From an uncultured Coxiella sp. (GTDB taxonomy: Bacteria > Pseudomonadota > Gammaproteobacteria > Coxiellales > Coxiellaceae): 32,688 bases of DNA. The notes below the pieces were generated by a model, which saw nothing but the letters and a program-made list of their open reading frames with translations, searched no databases and was not told where the DNA came from. Position 1 is the first letter of the stretch, and every line of letters starts with the position of its first letter. Both the position numbers and the translations under genes were made by a program. The stretch lies in contig CACNSC010000015.1 in NCBI GenBank assembly GCA_902623005.1, forward strand, positions 1-32,688, read 5' to 3'. Below, in pieces: positions 25,594 to 32,688 of the stretch.

Positions 25594-28350
25594 ATGGAAA
25601 AAACATACCAACCAGCACAAATTGAACAACATTGGAACGATTTCTGGGAATCTCAGTGTTATTACCAGCCCAGTCATCAAGGTCAACCTTATGCCATTAT
25701 GCTGCCCCCGCCCAACGTCACCGGCACCTTGCACATGGGACACGGTTTTCAACTCAGCCTGATGGACACCCTGATTCGGCGCCAACGCATGATGGGATGC
25801 AACACCCTGTGGCAACCTGGCACCGACCATGCTGGAATCGCAACGCAGATGGTCGTAGAGCGCGAGCTGGCAAAAAACAACCAAACTCGTCATGATCTAG
25901 GACGAGAAGCCTTCTTGGAAAAAGCCTGGGCATGGCGCGAGCAATCAGGCGACTGTATCTCTGGTCAAATGCACCGTCTTGGTGCTTCCTTAGATTGGGA
26001 ACGTGCGCAATTTAGTATGGGCGATCAAGTTAGTCATGCTACCAGCGAGGCCTTTATTCGCTTGTTCGATGAAGGACTAATCTATAAAGGTAAACGCCTT
26101 GTTAACTGGGACCCGAAATTACAAACCGCCGTGTCTGATCTAGAAGTCCTTAACGAGGAAAGACAAGGGCACCTGTGGCACATTCGTTACCCTCTAGTTG
26201 ACAGCGAGTCGTTTGTCACTATTGCTACTACTCGTCCTGAAACCATGCTGGGTGATATGGCTATCGCGGTACATCCTGAAGACGAGCGTTATGTCAATCT
26301 GATTGGTCAAATGGTATCACTACCTTTAACAAATAGGCAGATCCCAATCATTGCCGACGATGAGGTCGACCGTGAGTTTGGTACTGGCTGTGTGAAAATC
26401 ACACCCGCACACGATTTTAATGACAACGCAATGGGACAACGACACCAGCTAGAATTACTCAATATTCTTACAGAGTCTGCCTGCCTCAATGAGAATACAC
26501 CAGCTGCCTACCAGGGTATGGACCGCTTTGATGCTCGAAAACAAATTATTGAGGACTTAACGCAACAAGGCTATTTAGTAAAGACAGAGCCACATACCTT
26601 ACAAGTGCCCATTGGAGATCGCAGTGGCGTTATCATTGAACCCCTGCTTACTGATCAGTGGTTCATTAAAACAAAATCACTAGCAAAACCCGCCATAGAT
26701 GCGGTTAAAACCGGTCGTCTTAAGTTTGTCCCAGAAAATTGGAATAAGACTTACTTGCAGTGGCTTGAAAATATCGAGGACTGGTGTATCAGCAGACAAT
26801 TGTGGTGGGGACATAGAATCCCTGTCTGGTACGATGACGCTGGCAAGACTTATGTTGGTCATGACGAAACTGACGTTAGAAATAAGCATCAACTTGATGA
26901 CGATATTGTGCTCAAACAAGACGATGATATTTTAGATACTTGGTTTACTGCCGCTCTCTGGCCTTTTTCCAGTTTAGGCTGGCCAGAAAATACCGAAGCA
27001 TTACAAACATTCTACCCCAGCCAAGTTCTGGTTACCGGGTTTGATATTATTTTCTTTTGGGTCGCGCGCATGGTGATGATGGGCATTAAATTTCTCGATG
27101 ATGTTCCATTTCGTGAAGTCTATATTCACGGACTAATCCGTGATGGTCAGGGACAAAAAATGTCTAAATCAAAGGGTAATATCATTGACCCAATCGATTT
27201 AATCGACGGCATTGCACTGGAAGAGCTGATTGCCAAGCGCACCCAAAGTATTATCCAACCTCACCTCAAGCAACAGGTTATTGATAACACACCAAAAGAA
27301 TTTCCTGACGGAATACAAGCTCATGGTACTGATGCCTTACGCTTTACCTTTTGTGCATTGGCGTCAACAGGCCGTGATATTCGCTTTGACCTTGGTCGAA
27401 TTGATGGCTATAGAAACTTCTGTAATAAATTATGGAATGCAGCACGTTTCGTCTTAATGAACACCGAAGGCCATGCCGTCAAAAATTCTCAGCAACCCTG
27501 TGTTATCGATCAGTGGATTCATTCACGACTCAACAAGACGATTAACAAAGTTAATCATTCGTTAGATCAATACCGTTTTGATCTAGCGGCCCAATCTATT
27601 TATGAATTCGTCTGGAATGATTATTGCGACTGGTATCTCGAAATTACCAAATGCCAACTTAACGACCCATCAACCCCAGCAGAATCCAGCGCCATGACAC
27701 GGTATACCCTACTTCATGTGCTAGAAACGACCTTGAGACTGATGCACCCCATGATGCCTTTTATCACGGAAGAAATTTGGCAAAGTGTCAAACATCCGCT
27801 TGGCATTCAAGATCCATCCATCATGATGACGATATACCCAACACAAACCTCTACACCTGAGCCAAACACAGCTGAAAGCGCTGTGCTTTGGTTGCAAACA
27901 TTAATCGGCAATGTGCGTAATATCCGCAGTGAAATGAATGTCTCACCTGGTCGAAAAATTGAGGTACTACTGTGTCATGGTGATGAGCAGGATCAGCAAT
28001 ACGCCGATCAATTCAAATCACTCATACAAACATTAGCTAAGATTGATCAACTTAACTGGGTCAGTGATAACAGTGGCTTACCACCGACAGCTACTGCTGT
28101 TATGGATCAGTTAGAAATCCACATTCCACTCTCAGATATTATTGATAAGGATGCAGAACTTAAACGACTCAATAAGGCGATTGAGAAATTAGAAAAAGAG
28201 CAAGCCCAATCGTCGCAACGCTTGAGCAACCCTAACTATGCCAAGAAAGCGCCCGAGCATGTCGTTAATAAGGAGAAAGAGAAACTGCAGCAAGCCTCTG
28301 AGGCCATAGAGAAGCTCGCGACACAACGCGATCGTATTGCAGCACTATAA
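25594..28350 (+). CDS. valS: Valine--tRNA ligase
   Basis: Class I synthetase that charges tRNA-Val and edits threonine. The 918 residues (E. coli 951) contain PPPNVTGTLHMGH with the HIGH-type motif HMGH at residues 47-50, the editing domain with TIATTRPETMLGD and EFGTGCVKITPAHDFND, the tryptophan-rich core DWCISRQLWWGHRIPVWY, KMSKS at residues 522-526, the anticodon-binding helices, and a C-terminal coiled coil (about 850-915, rich in Lys/Glu/Gln) typical of ValRS. ATG 25594 fits the family N terminus; the ribosome-binding site is weak. It is followed at 22 bp by the HIT gene. Confidence 0.98.
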   Translation: MEKTYQPAQIEQHWNDFWESQCYYQPSHQGQPYAIMLPPPNVTGTLHMGHGFQLSLMDTLIRRQRMMGCNTLWQPGTDHAGIATQMVVERELAKNNQTRHDLGREAFLEKAWAWREQSGDCISGQMHRLGASLDWERAQFSMGDQVSHATSEAFIRLFDEGLIYKGKRLVNWDPKLQTAVSDLEVLNEERQGHLWHIRYPLVDSESFVTIATTRPETMLGDMAIAVHPEDERYVNLIGQMVSLPLTNRQIPIIADDEVDREFGTGCVKITPAHDFNDNAMGQRHQLELLNILTESACLNENTPAAYQGMDRFDARKQIIEDLTQQGYLVKTEPHTLQVPIGDRSGVIIEPLLTDQWFIKTKSLAKPAIDAVKTGRLKFVPENWNKTYLQWLENIEDWCISRQLWWGHRIPVWYDDAGKTYVGHDETDVRNKHQLDDDIVLKQDDDILDTWFTAALWPFSSLGWPENTEALQTFYPSQVLVTGFDIIFFWVARMVMMGIKFLDDVPFREVYIHGLIRDGQGQKMSKSKGNIIDPIDLIDGIALEELIAKRTQSIIQPHLKQQVIDNTPKEFPDGIQAHGTDALRFTFCALASTGRDIRFDLGRIDGYRNFCNKLWNAARFVLMNTEGHAVKNSQQPCVIDQWIHSRLNKTINKVNHSLDQYRFDLAAQSIYEFVWNDYCDWYLEITKCQLNDPSTPAESSAMTRYTLLHVLETTLRLMHPMMPFITEEIWQSVKHPLGIQDPSIMMTIYPTQTSTPEPNTAESAVLWLQTLIGNVRNIRSEMNVSPGRKIEVLLCHGDEQDQQYADQFKSLIQTLAKIDQLNWVSDNSGLPPTATAVMDQLEIHIPLSDIIDKDAELKRLNKAIEKLEKEQAQSSQRLSNPNYAKKAPEHVVNKEKEKLQQASEAIEKLATQRDRIAAL

Positions 28351-28372
28351 ATACCTTAAGGAGCAACCCTCA

Positions 28373-28714
28373 ATGAGCGACCAAATTTTTCAAGGGATTA
28401 TTGATAAAACCATCCCGGCTGATATCGTTTATGAAGATGAGCAGTGCCTGGCTTTTCATGATATTCAGCCGCAAGCGCCCATACACATTCTGGTAATCCC
28501 CAAACTGCCAATCCAACAGCTTAACCAAGCGACCATCGAGCATCAATCGCTTATGGGTCACTTAATATTAACCGCTAACGCGATTGCAGTGGAGCAAGGC
28601 ATTGGTGATGCCTACCGTGTTGTGATTAATAATGGTGCTAAGGCAGGACAAAGTGTATTTCATCTCCACCTGCATATTTTAGGTGGCAGAATCATGCAGT
28701 GGCCACCTGGCTAG
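28373..28714 (+). CDS. HIT-family nucleotide hydrolase (HinT-like)
   Basis: A 113-residue histidine-triad protein. The catalytic motif is HLHLHILGG near the C terminus; upstream IPADIVYEDEQCLAFHDIQP and APIHILVIPKLPI are family hallmarks of the HinT branch, purine-nucleotide phosphoramidases. ATG 28373 is chosen for AAGGAG 9 nt upstream and the MSDQIFQGII start. A frame running 12 codons further upstream overlaps valS and is not needed. Convergent with the sugar porter; the 63-bp gap holds a small TGGC/GCCA hairpin but no convincing terminator. Confidence 0.95.
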   Translation: MSDQIFQGIIDKTIPADIVYEDEQCLAFHDIQPQAPIHILVIPKLPIQQLNQATIEHQSLMGHLILTANAIAVEQGIGDAYRVVINNGAKAGQSVFHLHLHILGGRIMQWPPG

Positions 28715-28777
28715 CACATGAGTGGCTTTGCCATTAAAAAAACTGTTTTTATGCTTCGAATACGCTCACAGAGTAAA

Positions 28778-30169
28778 CTATGTTTTAACTAAGTCACGAC
28801 CTGACAAACCTTTGCGAAGATTCGTCTCAATAATCTCCAGATCAACACCTTTGGTCTCCGGCACGCAGTAATAGACAAACACCAAACCAAGCGCACCGAT
28901 TACCGCGTAAAGCACAAATGCATTAGAAACACCTAAGGAGTCAACCAACGCTTTAAACGATCCAGAAACGATACCATTAAACAACCAACTGACCGCTGCA
29001 GCCAAGCTTGCTGCCCGAGCACGGATTGATAATGGAAAGATCTCTGCAAACATCAGCCACATGATTGGACCCAAACTGATAGCAAAGCCCACAATAAAAA
29101 ACAGCATACCCAGCAAGGCAACCACTGGCAGCCATGCTACGCCTTCACCCACATTAAATGCGAGAGCCAAAGCCAATAAGCTCAACACCATTAGTCCAAG
29201 ACCAATGAATAACAAAGGCCGGCGACCTAATCTATCGATCAATGGTAATGCTATAATAGTGAATAACACATTGACGACACCAACACCGACGGTTGAAAAT
29301 AGCGCTGCCGTATTCGACTGCTGTCCTGCAAGTTTGAAAATCGTCGGCGCGTAATAGATGATCGTGTTGATACCGGTAAACTGCTGAAAGAAACCCAAAC
29401 CAAATCCAATCACAAATGCAGGGCGAAGCCAACGTTGCAACATATCGCTCCAACGCCCCCCTTGCACCAGATTATCTCGCATAATATCAAGCTCACGTTG
29501 TACGTTGTCTTGACGACGTAATAAGCGCAACTTTTCTAACGCCTCGGATTCACGACCTTTCAACAGCAACCAACGCGGACTTTTAGGCAAGAACAATAAA
29601 CCAATAAATAATATTAATGCCGGAATAATTCCAGCTGCAAACATCCAACGCCATGCCATATTATCTGCCAAGTACTGTGAACACAGCACATCAACCAAAA
29701 AAGCTAACAAGATTCCAATTGTGACAGCTAACTGATTTAACGATACAAGTTTACCGCGATGCGATGCCGGAGCAATTTCAGAGATATAAACAGGCGCGAC
29801 AAACGCCGCTATGCCTATGGCGAAGCCAACGAATAGTCGCGAGACCAATAACACAGAGTACGTCGTAGCAATCGCGGAGAACGCAGTGGCAACTAAAAAT
29901 ACCAAAGCGGTAACAATTAATACATTACGCCGACCAAACTGATCAGCAACTACGCCACCGGCCAGAGCACCAAAAAAAGCACCAAACAACACAGAGGAAA
30001 CCAATAGACCATTCATCAATGCAGAAAAATGCCACTGCTTATCAAGATAGAGAATTGCCCCGGAAATTACACCTGTGTCAAATCCAAACAAAATACCACA
30101 AACGGCTGCAATACTCGCAACAACTATAATTACTCGATTTAACTCTGACGGCATTTTGATATCTGACAT
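28778..30169 (-). CDS. MFS sugar porter (sugar-H+ symporter)
   Basis: A 463-residue, 12-helix inner-membrane transporter of the major facilitator superfamily, sugar porter family (GalP/XylE/GLUT type). Signatures: GFDTGVISGA in helix 1, VADQFGRRNVL and LIDRLGRRPLL in the loops after helices 2 and 8, PVYISEIAP, LPKSPRWLLLKGRESEA at the end of helix 6, the sugar-binding helix 7 FFQQFTGINTIIYYAP, and PETKGVDLEIIE at the C terminus. Substrate (glucose, galactose, xylose or other) cannot be fixed from sequence. GAGG lies 7 nt before ATG 30169. It follows greA by 45 bp on the same strand and could be co-transcribed. Confidence 0.95.
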   Translation of the reverse strand: MSDIKMPSELNRVIIVVASIAAVCGILFGFDTGVISGAILYLDKQWHFSALMNGLLVSSVLFGAFFGALAGGVVADQFGRRNVLIVTALVFLVATAFSAIATTYSVLLVSRLFVGFAIGIAAFVAPVYISEIAPASHRGKLVSLNQLAVTIGILLAFLVDVLCSQYLADNMAWRWMFAAGIIPALILFIGLLFLPKSPRWLLLKGRESEALEKLRLLRRQDNVQRELDIMRDNLVQGGRWSDMLQRWLRPAFVIGFGLGFFQQFTGINTIIYYAPTIFKLAGQQSNTAALFSTVGVGVVNVLFTIIALPLIDRLGRRPLLFIGLGLMVLSLLALALAFNVGEGVAWLPVVALLGMLFFIVGFAISLGPIMWLMFAEIFPLSIRARAASLAAAVSWLFNGIVSGSFKALVDSLGVSNAFVLYAVIGALGLVFVYYCVPETKGVDLEIIETNLRKGLSGRDLVKT

Positions 30170-30214
30170 GCAACAACCTCACTGTTGATAATTACTCAGG
30201 AGCACAGATTATCA

Positions 30215-30691
30215 TCAAATGTACTCGACTTTAATAATCTCATATTGTGTCTCACCATCGGGAGTCTGAATAGTTACTTCATCATCGGTTATACGACCAA
30301 TCAAACCTCGCGCAATAGGAGAAGTAATAGAAATTTTATTTTCTTTTAAATCCGACTCATCTTCTCCAACAATCTGGTACTTAATTTGCTGCTCAGTATC
30401 AACGTGATACAGAGTCACGGTAGCACCAAAAACAACACGGTCAGTCACAGGCAATTGCGTAACGTCAATCACTTGCGAGTTGGACAATGTACCCTCGAGA
30501 TAACGAATCCGCGCCTCAACTAAGCCTTGCTGCTCACGCGCTGCGTGATATTCTGCGTTTTCTTTTAAGTCACCGTGAGAACGTGCTTCCGAAATTGCTT
30601 CGATAATTTTTGGACGATCGACGGTTTTTAATTTTTGTAATTCTTGATTTAATTTTTCAGCACCTGATGGTGTGATAGGTGTAGATTGCAT
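30215..30691 (-). CDS. greA: Transcript cleavage factor GreA
   Basis: GreA enters the secondary channel of RNA polymerase and stimulates cleavage of backtracked RNA. The 158 residues (same as E. coli) have the N-terminal coiled coil with the acidic tip [16 protein letters not shown] (Asp and Glu at the tip kept) and the C-terminal FKBP-like domain ([20 protein letters not shown]). ATG 30691 is preferred over GTG 30697, since GAGG lies 5 nt upstream of the ATG and overlaps the GTG. It starts 13 bp after carB, the carB-greA order common in gammaproteobacteria. Confidence 0.98.
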   Translation of the reverse strand: MQSTPITPSGAEKLNQELQKLKTVDRPKIIEAISEARSHGDLKENAEYHAAREQQGLVEARIRYLEGTLSNSQVIDVTQLPVTDRVVFGATVTLYHVDTEQQIKYQIVGEDESDLKENKISITSPIARGLIGRITDDEVTIQTPDGETQYEIIKVEYI

Positions 30692-30704
30692 ACGCACCTC
30701 GTAA

Positions 30705-32688
30705 TTATGCTAATGAATGTAGTATTTGTAAGGGTAGAATGGTTTGAGATGGACTTTGTTTTAAAGCCATACAAGCTGCCATTGCTCCGGCTAGTGTCGT
30801 AGTGTAACAGACATCATATTGAATAGCACTACTGCGTATCGTAGCAGAATCTTTAACCGCATCCTGACCTTCTGCCGTATTAATAATGAATTGAATCTCG
30901 TGGTTTTTTATTTTATCGACAATATGCGGTCTACCCTCACTTACTTTATTGACGATCGAGCAAGGAATACTGTGTAGATGCAATGCGGCGGCTGTTCCAC
31001 GTGTCGCAATAATATCAAAACCATATTCCACTAAATATTGTGCAAGTTGTTTCAATCGCGTTTTATCAACATCTCTCACACTAATAAACGCAACCCCCTG
31101 TTTTGGTAATCGTTGTCCAACAGCCAATTGTGCTTGCGTGAAAGCTTCGCCGTATGTTGATCCAATCCCCATCACTTCACCGGTGGACCGCATTTCAGGG
31201 CCCAGGATCGGATCGACAGAGGGAAACTTGGCAAATGGGAACACTGGCCTTTTAACTGCATAGTATTTACTGGAGGCTAATGACTGAATATCTTGCTCAA
31301 TGATTGATTGTCCGATCATACAACGAGCTGCAATTTTAGCCATAGAAATACCCGTAGCTTTGGCGACAAAAGGTACTGTTCGAGACGCTCGTGGATTAAC
31401 CTCAAGCACATAGACAACATCATTTTTAATTGCAAACTGAATGTTGATTAAACCAACTACACCTAACTCCAATGCCAGTAATTCGACTTGACGCGATATC
31501 TCTACCTGCTGCTCCTGAGATAAACTGTGAGGCGGTAACACACACGATGAATCACCAGAATGCACACCGGCCTGTTCAATGTGCTCTAAAATACCGCCAA
31601 TCAATACCGTCGTACCATCACAAACCGCATCCACATCGACTTCAATCGCATCGTTGAGAAAATGGTCCAATAACAAAGGCTGATCAGCTGAAACATGCTC
31701 AACTTGCGCCAAGTAATCGGCTAGTTCCCGCTGGTGATACACCACCCGCATGTCTCGTCCACCCAGCACGTATGAAGGCCTCACAATTAGTGGATATGCT
31801 AACACTTTTGATAAACGTAGCCCTTCATTGATATCACGGATAATTCCGTTTGGCGGTTGCTTCAAGCCAATTTTTTCTAAACAAGCCTGAAAACGCTCGC
31901 GGTCTTCTGCACGATCAATCGCATCGGGAGAAGTACCGATAATCGGCACCCCTAAATCCTGCAATGACTGCGCCAATTTCAATGGAGTTTGCCCGCCATA
32001 TTGGACTATCACACCTTTGGGTTGTTCCAGGTGAATAATCTCCAATAAATCTTCAATGGTTAACGACTCAAAATAAAGCCGATCTGAGATATCAAAATCA
32101 GTCGAGACAGTCTCTGGATTACAGTTCACCATAATGGTCTCATAACCGCACTCACGCATTGCCATCGCAGCATGCACACAACAATAATCAAACTCAATAC
32201 CTTGACCAATACGATTGGGACCACCCCCTAAAACGATAATTTTATCCTTTTGAGTAGGCTGACTTTCACACACTGTCTCATACGTCGAGTACATGTAGGC
32301 AGTACTGGAGGCGAACTCACCCGCACAAGTATCCACGCGCTTATAAATAGGACGGACTTGATGCTGATGGCGATACTGACGTACCTCCGATTCATCAATG
32401 ACAAATAATTCTGCCAAGCGTCGGTCAGAAAAACCTTTACGTTTAAGCATGCGCAAGTCGTTTTTATCGAGATCAGTTAATTGCAGCTCATTGATTTGTT
32501 GCTCCGTACGAACTAAATCAGCAATTTGTAATAAAAACCAAGGATCGATGCCACTTAATTGATTAACTTCGTAAACACTAAAACCAACACGAAAAGCATC
32601 GGCTAAATACCATAGTCGATCAGGACTTGGCGCTCGACACTCACGCTTGATCAATTGAGTAACCTGCTCGTTCTGCTCCTGATCATGC
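30705..32688 (-). CDS. carB: Carbamoyl-phosphate synthase large chain, C-terminal part (5' end outside window)
   Basis: CarB makes carbamoyl phosphate for pyrimidine and arginine synthesis. The visible part matches roughly the last 650 residues of a protein of about 1070. In order: oligomerisation domain ([20 protein letters not shown] to [20 protein letters not shown]), the second ATP-grasp half ([75 protein letters not shown]), and the C-terminal MGS-like allosteric domain ([44 protein letters not shown]). The frame stays open to the right edge; ATG 32654 is internal to the family alignment, so the gene continues outside. Confidence 0.98.
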   Translation of the reverse strand, partial: HDQEQNEQVTQLIKRECRAPSPDRLWYLADAFRVGFSVYEVNQLSGIDPWFLLQIADLVRTEQQINELQLTDLDKNDLRMLKRKGFSDRRLAELFVIDESEVRQYRHQHQVRPIYKRVDTCAGEFASSTAYMYSTYETVCESQPTQKDKIIVLGGGPNRIGQGIEFDYCCVHAAMAMRECGYETIMVNCNPETVSTDFDISDRLYFESLTIEDLLEIIHLEQPKGVIVQYGGQTPLKLAQSLQDLGVPIIGTSPDAIDRAEDRERFQACLEKIGLKQPPNGIIRDINEGLRLSKVLAYPLIVRPSYVLGGRDMRVVYHQRELADYLAQVEHVSADQPLLLDHFLNDAIEVDVDAVCDGTTVLIGGILEHIEQAGVHSGDSSCVLPPHSLSQEQQVEISRQVELLALELGVVGLINIQFAIKNDVVYVLEVNPRASRTVPFVAKATGISMAKIAARCMIGQSIIEQDIQSLASSKYYAVKRPVFPFAKFPSVDPILGPEMRSTGEVMGIGSTYGEAFTQAQLAVGQRLPKQGVAFISVRDVDKTRLKQLAQYLVEYGFDIIATRGTAAALHLHSIPCSIVNKVSEGRPHIVDKIKNHEIQFIINTAEGQDAVKDSATIRSSAIQYDVCYTTTLAGAMAACMALKQSPSQTILPLQILHSLA

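Noticed and set aside
25459-25893. 144-codon minus-strand frame
   Set aside because: It covers the lptF/valS promoter region and the antisense of the valS 5' end with its HIGH motif; no family features.
28725-28758. TGGC-TTT-GCCA hairpin with A-run between the HIT gene and the sugar porter as a terminator
   Set aside because: On the plus strand the run after the stem is A, and on the minus strand the T-run comes before the stem, so the order is wrong for either gene.
1-32688. Mobile elements, integrases, toxin-antitoxin pairs, restriction or CRISPR systems
   Set aside because: I looked for transposase and recombinase motifs, repeat-spacer patterns and small paired genes and found none.

Overview
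The window is a chromosomal segment of a moderately AT-rich gammaproteobacterium. Evidence is the gene order thrS-infC-rpmI-rplT-pheS-pheT-ihfA-MerR-tRNA-Pro, the pair ycaR-kdsB (Kdo lipopolysaccharide, so a Gram-negative outer membrane), lptF-lptG, carB-greA, and csrA with tRNA-Ser(GCT)/tRNA-Arg(ACG) nearby. The style of the unknown membrane and exported proteins would fit a Legionellales/Coxiella-like lineage, but that is inference and no marker here proves it. I see no insertion sequence, integrase, CRISPR array or phage gene.

Layout. 1-4010: methyl-cycle genes: the 3' part of metH (cut by the left edge), convergent metF whose 3' end overlaps metH, and a PfkB-family kinase resembling adenosine kinase. 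4111-10935: accessory block with a class I methyltransferase, a 593-residue multi-pass membrane protein of unknown function, tRNA-Arg and tRNA-Ser, an outer-membrane beta-barrel, a Pro/Ser/Thr-rich membrane-anchored protein, csrA, and an exported protein with an internal duplication. The known order csrA-tRNA-Ser-tRNA-Arg is still visible but two unusual genes sit inside it. 11026-19556: housekeeping block on the minus strand running from tRNA-Val through thrS, infC, rpmI, rplT, pheS, pheT, ihfA and a MerR regulator to tRNA-Pro, ycaR and kdsB. 19557-21687: plus-strand YiiX/YaeF-like permuted papain-fold protein and an FNR-type iron-sulfur regulator. 21692-25450: minus-strand lptF-lptG-prfC. 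25594-28714: valS and a HIT protein on the plus strand. 28778-32688: minus-strand carB (cut by the right edge), greA and a sugar porter.

How the genes fit together. The housekeeping block supplies translation (ThrRS, PheRS, ValRS, IF3, L35, L20, RF3, four tRNAs), nucleoid architecture (IHF alpha) and LPS synthesis and export (KdsB, LptF, LptG). MetH, MetF and a possible adenosine kinase belong to methionine/SAM recycling. Global control is represented by CsrA and an FNR-like oxygen sensor. The points most worth a second look are: the reciprocal tail overlap of metH and metF; infC with no ATG, GTG or TTG at its conserved start and an ATC instead; an FNR protein with all four cluster cysteines but the glutamate of the recognition helix changed; the two-gene insertion between csrA and tRNA-Ser; and three unrecognised membrane or exported proteins.
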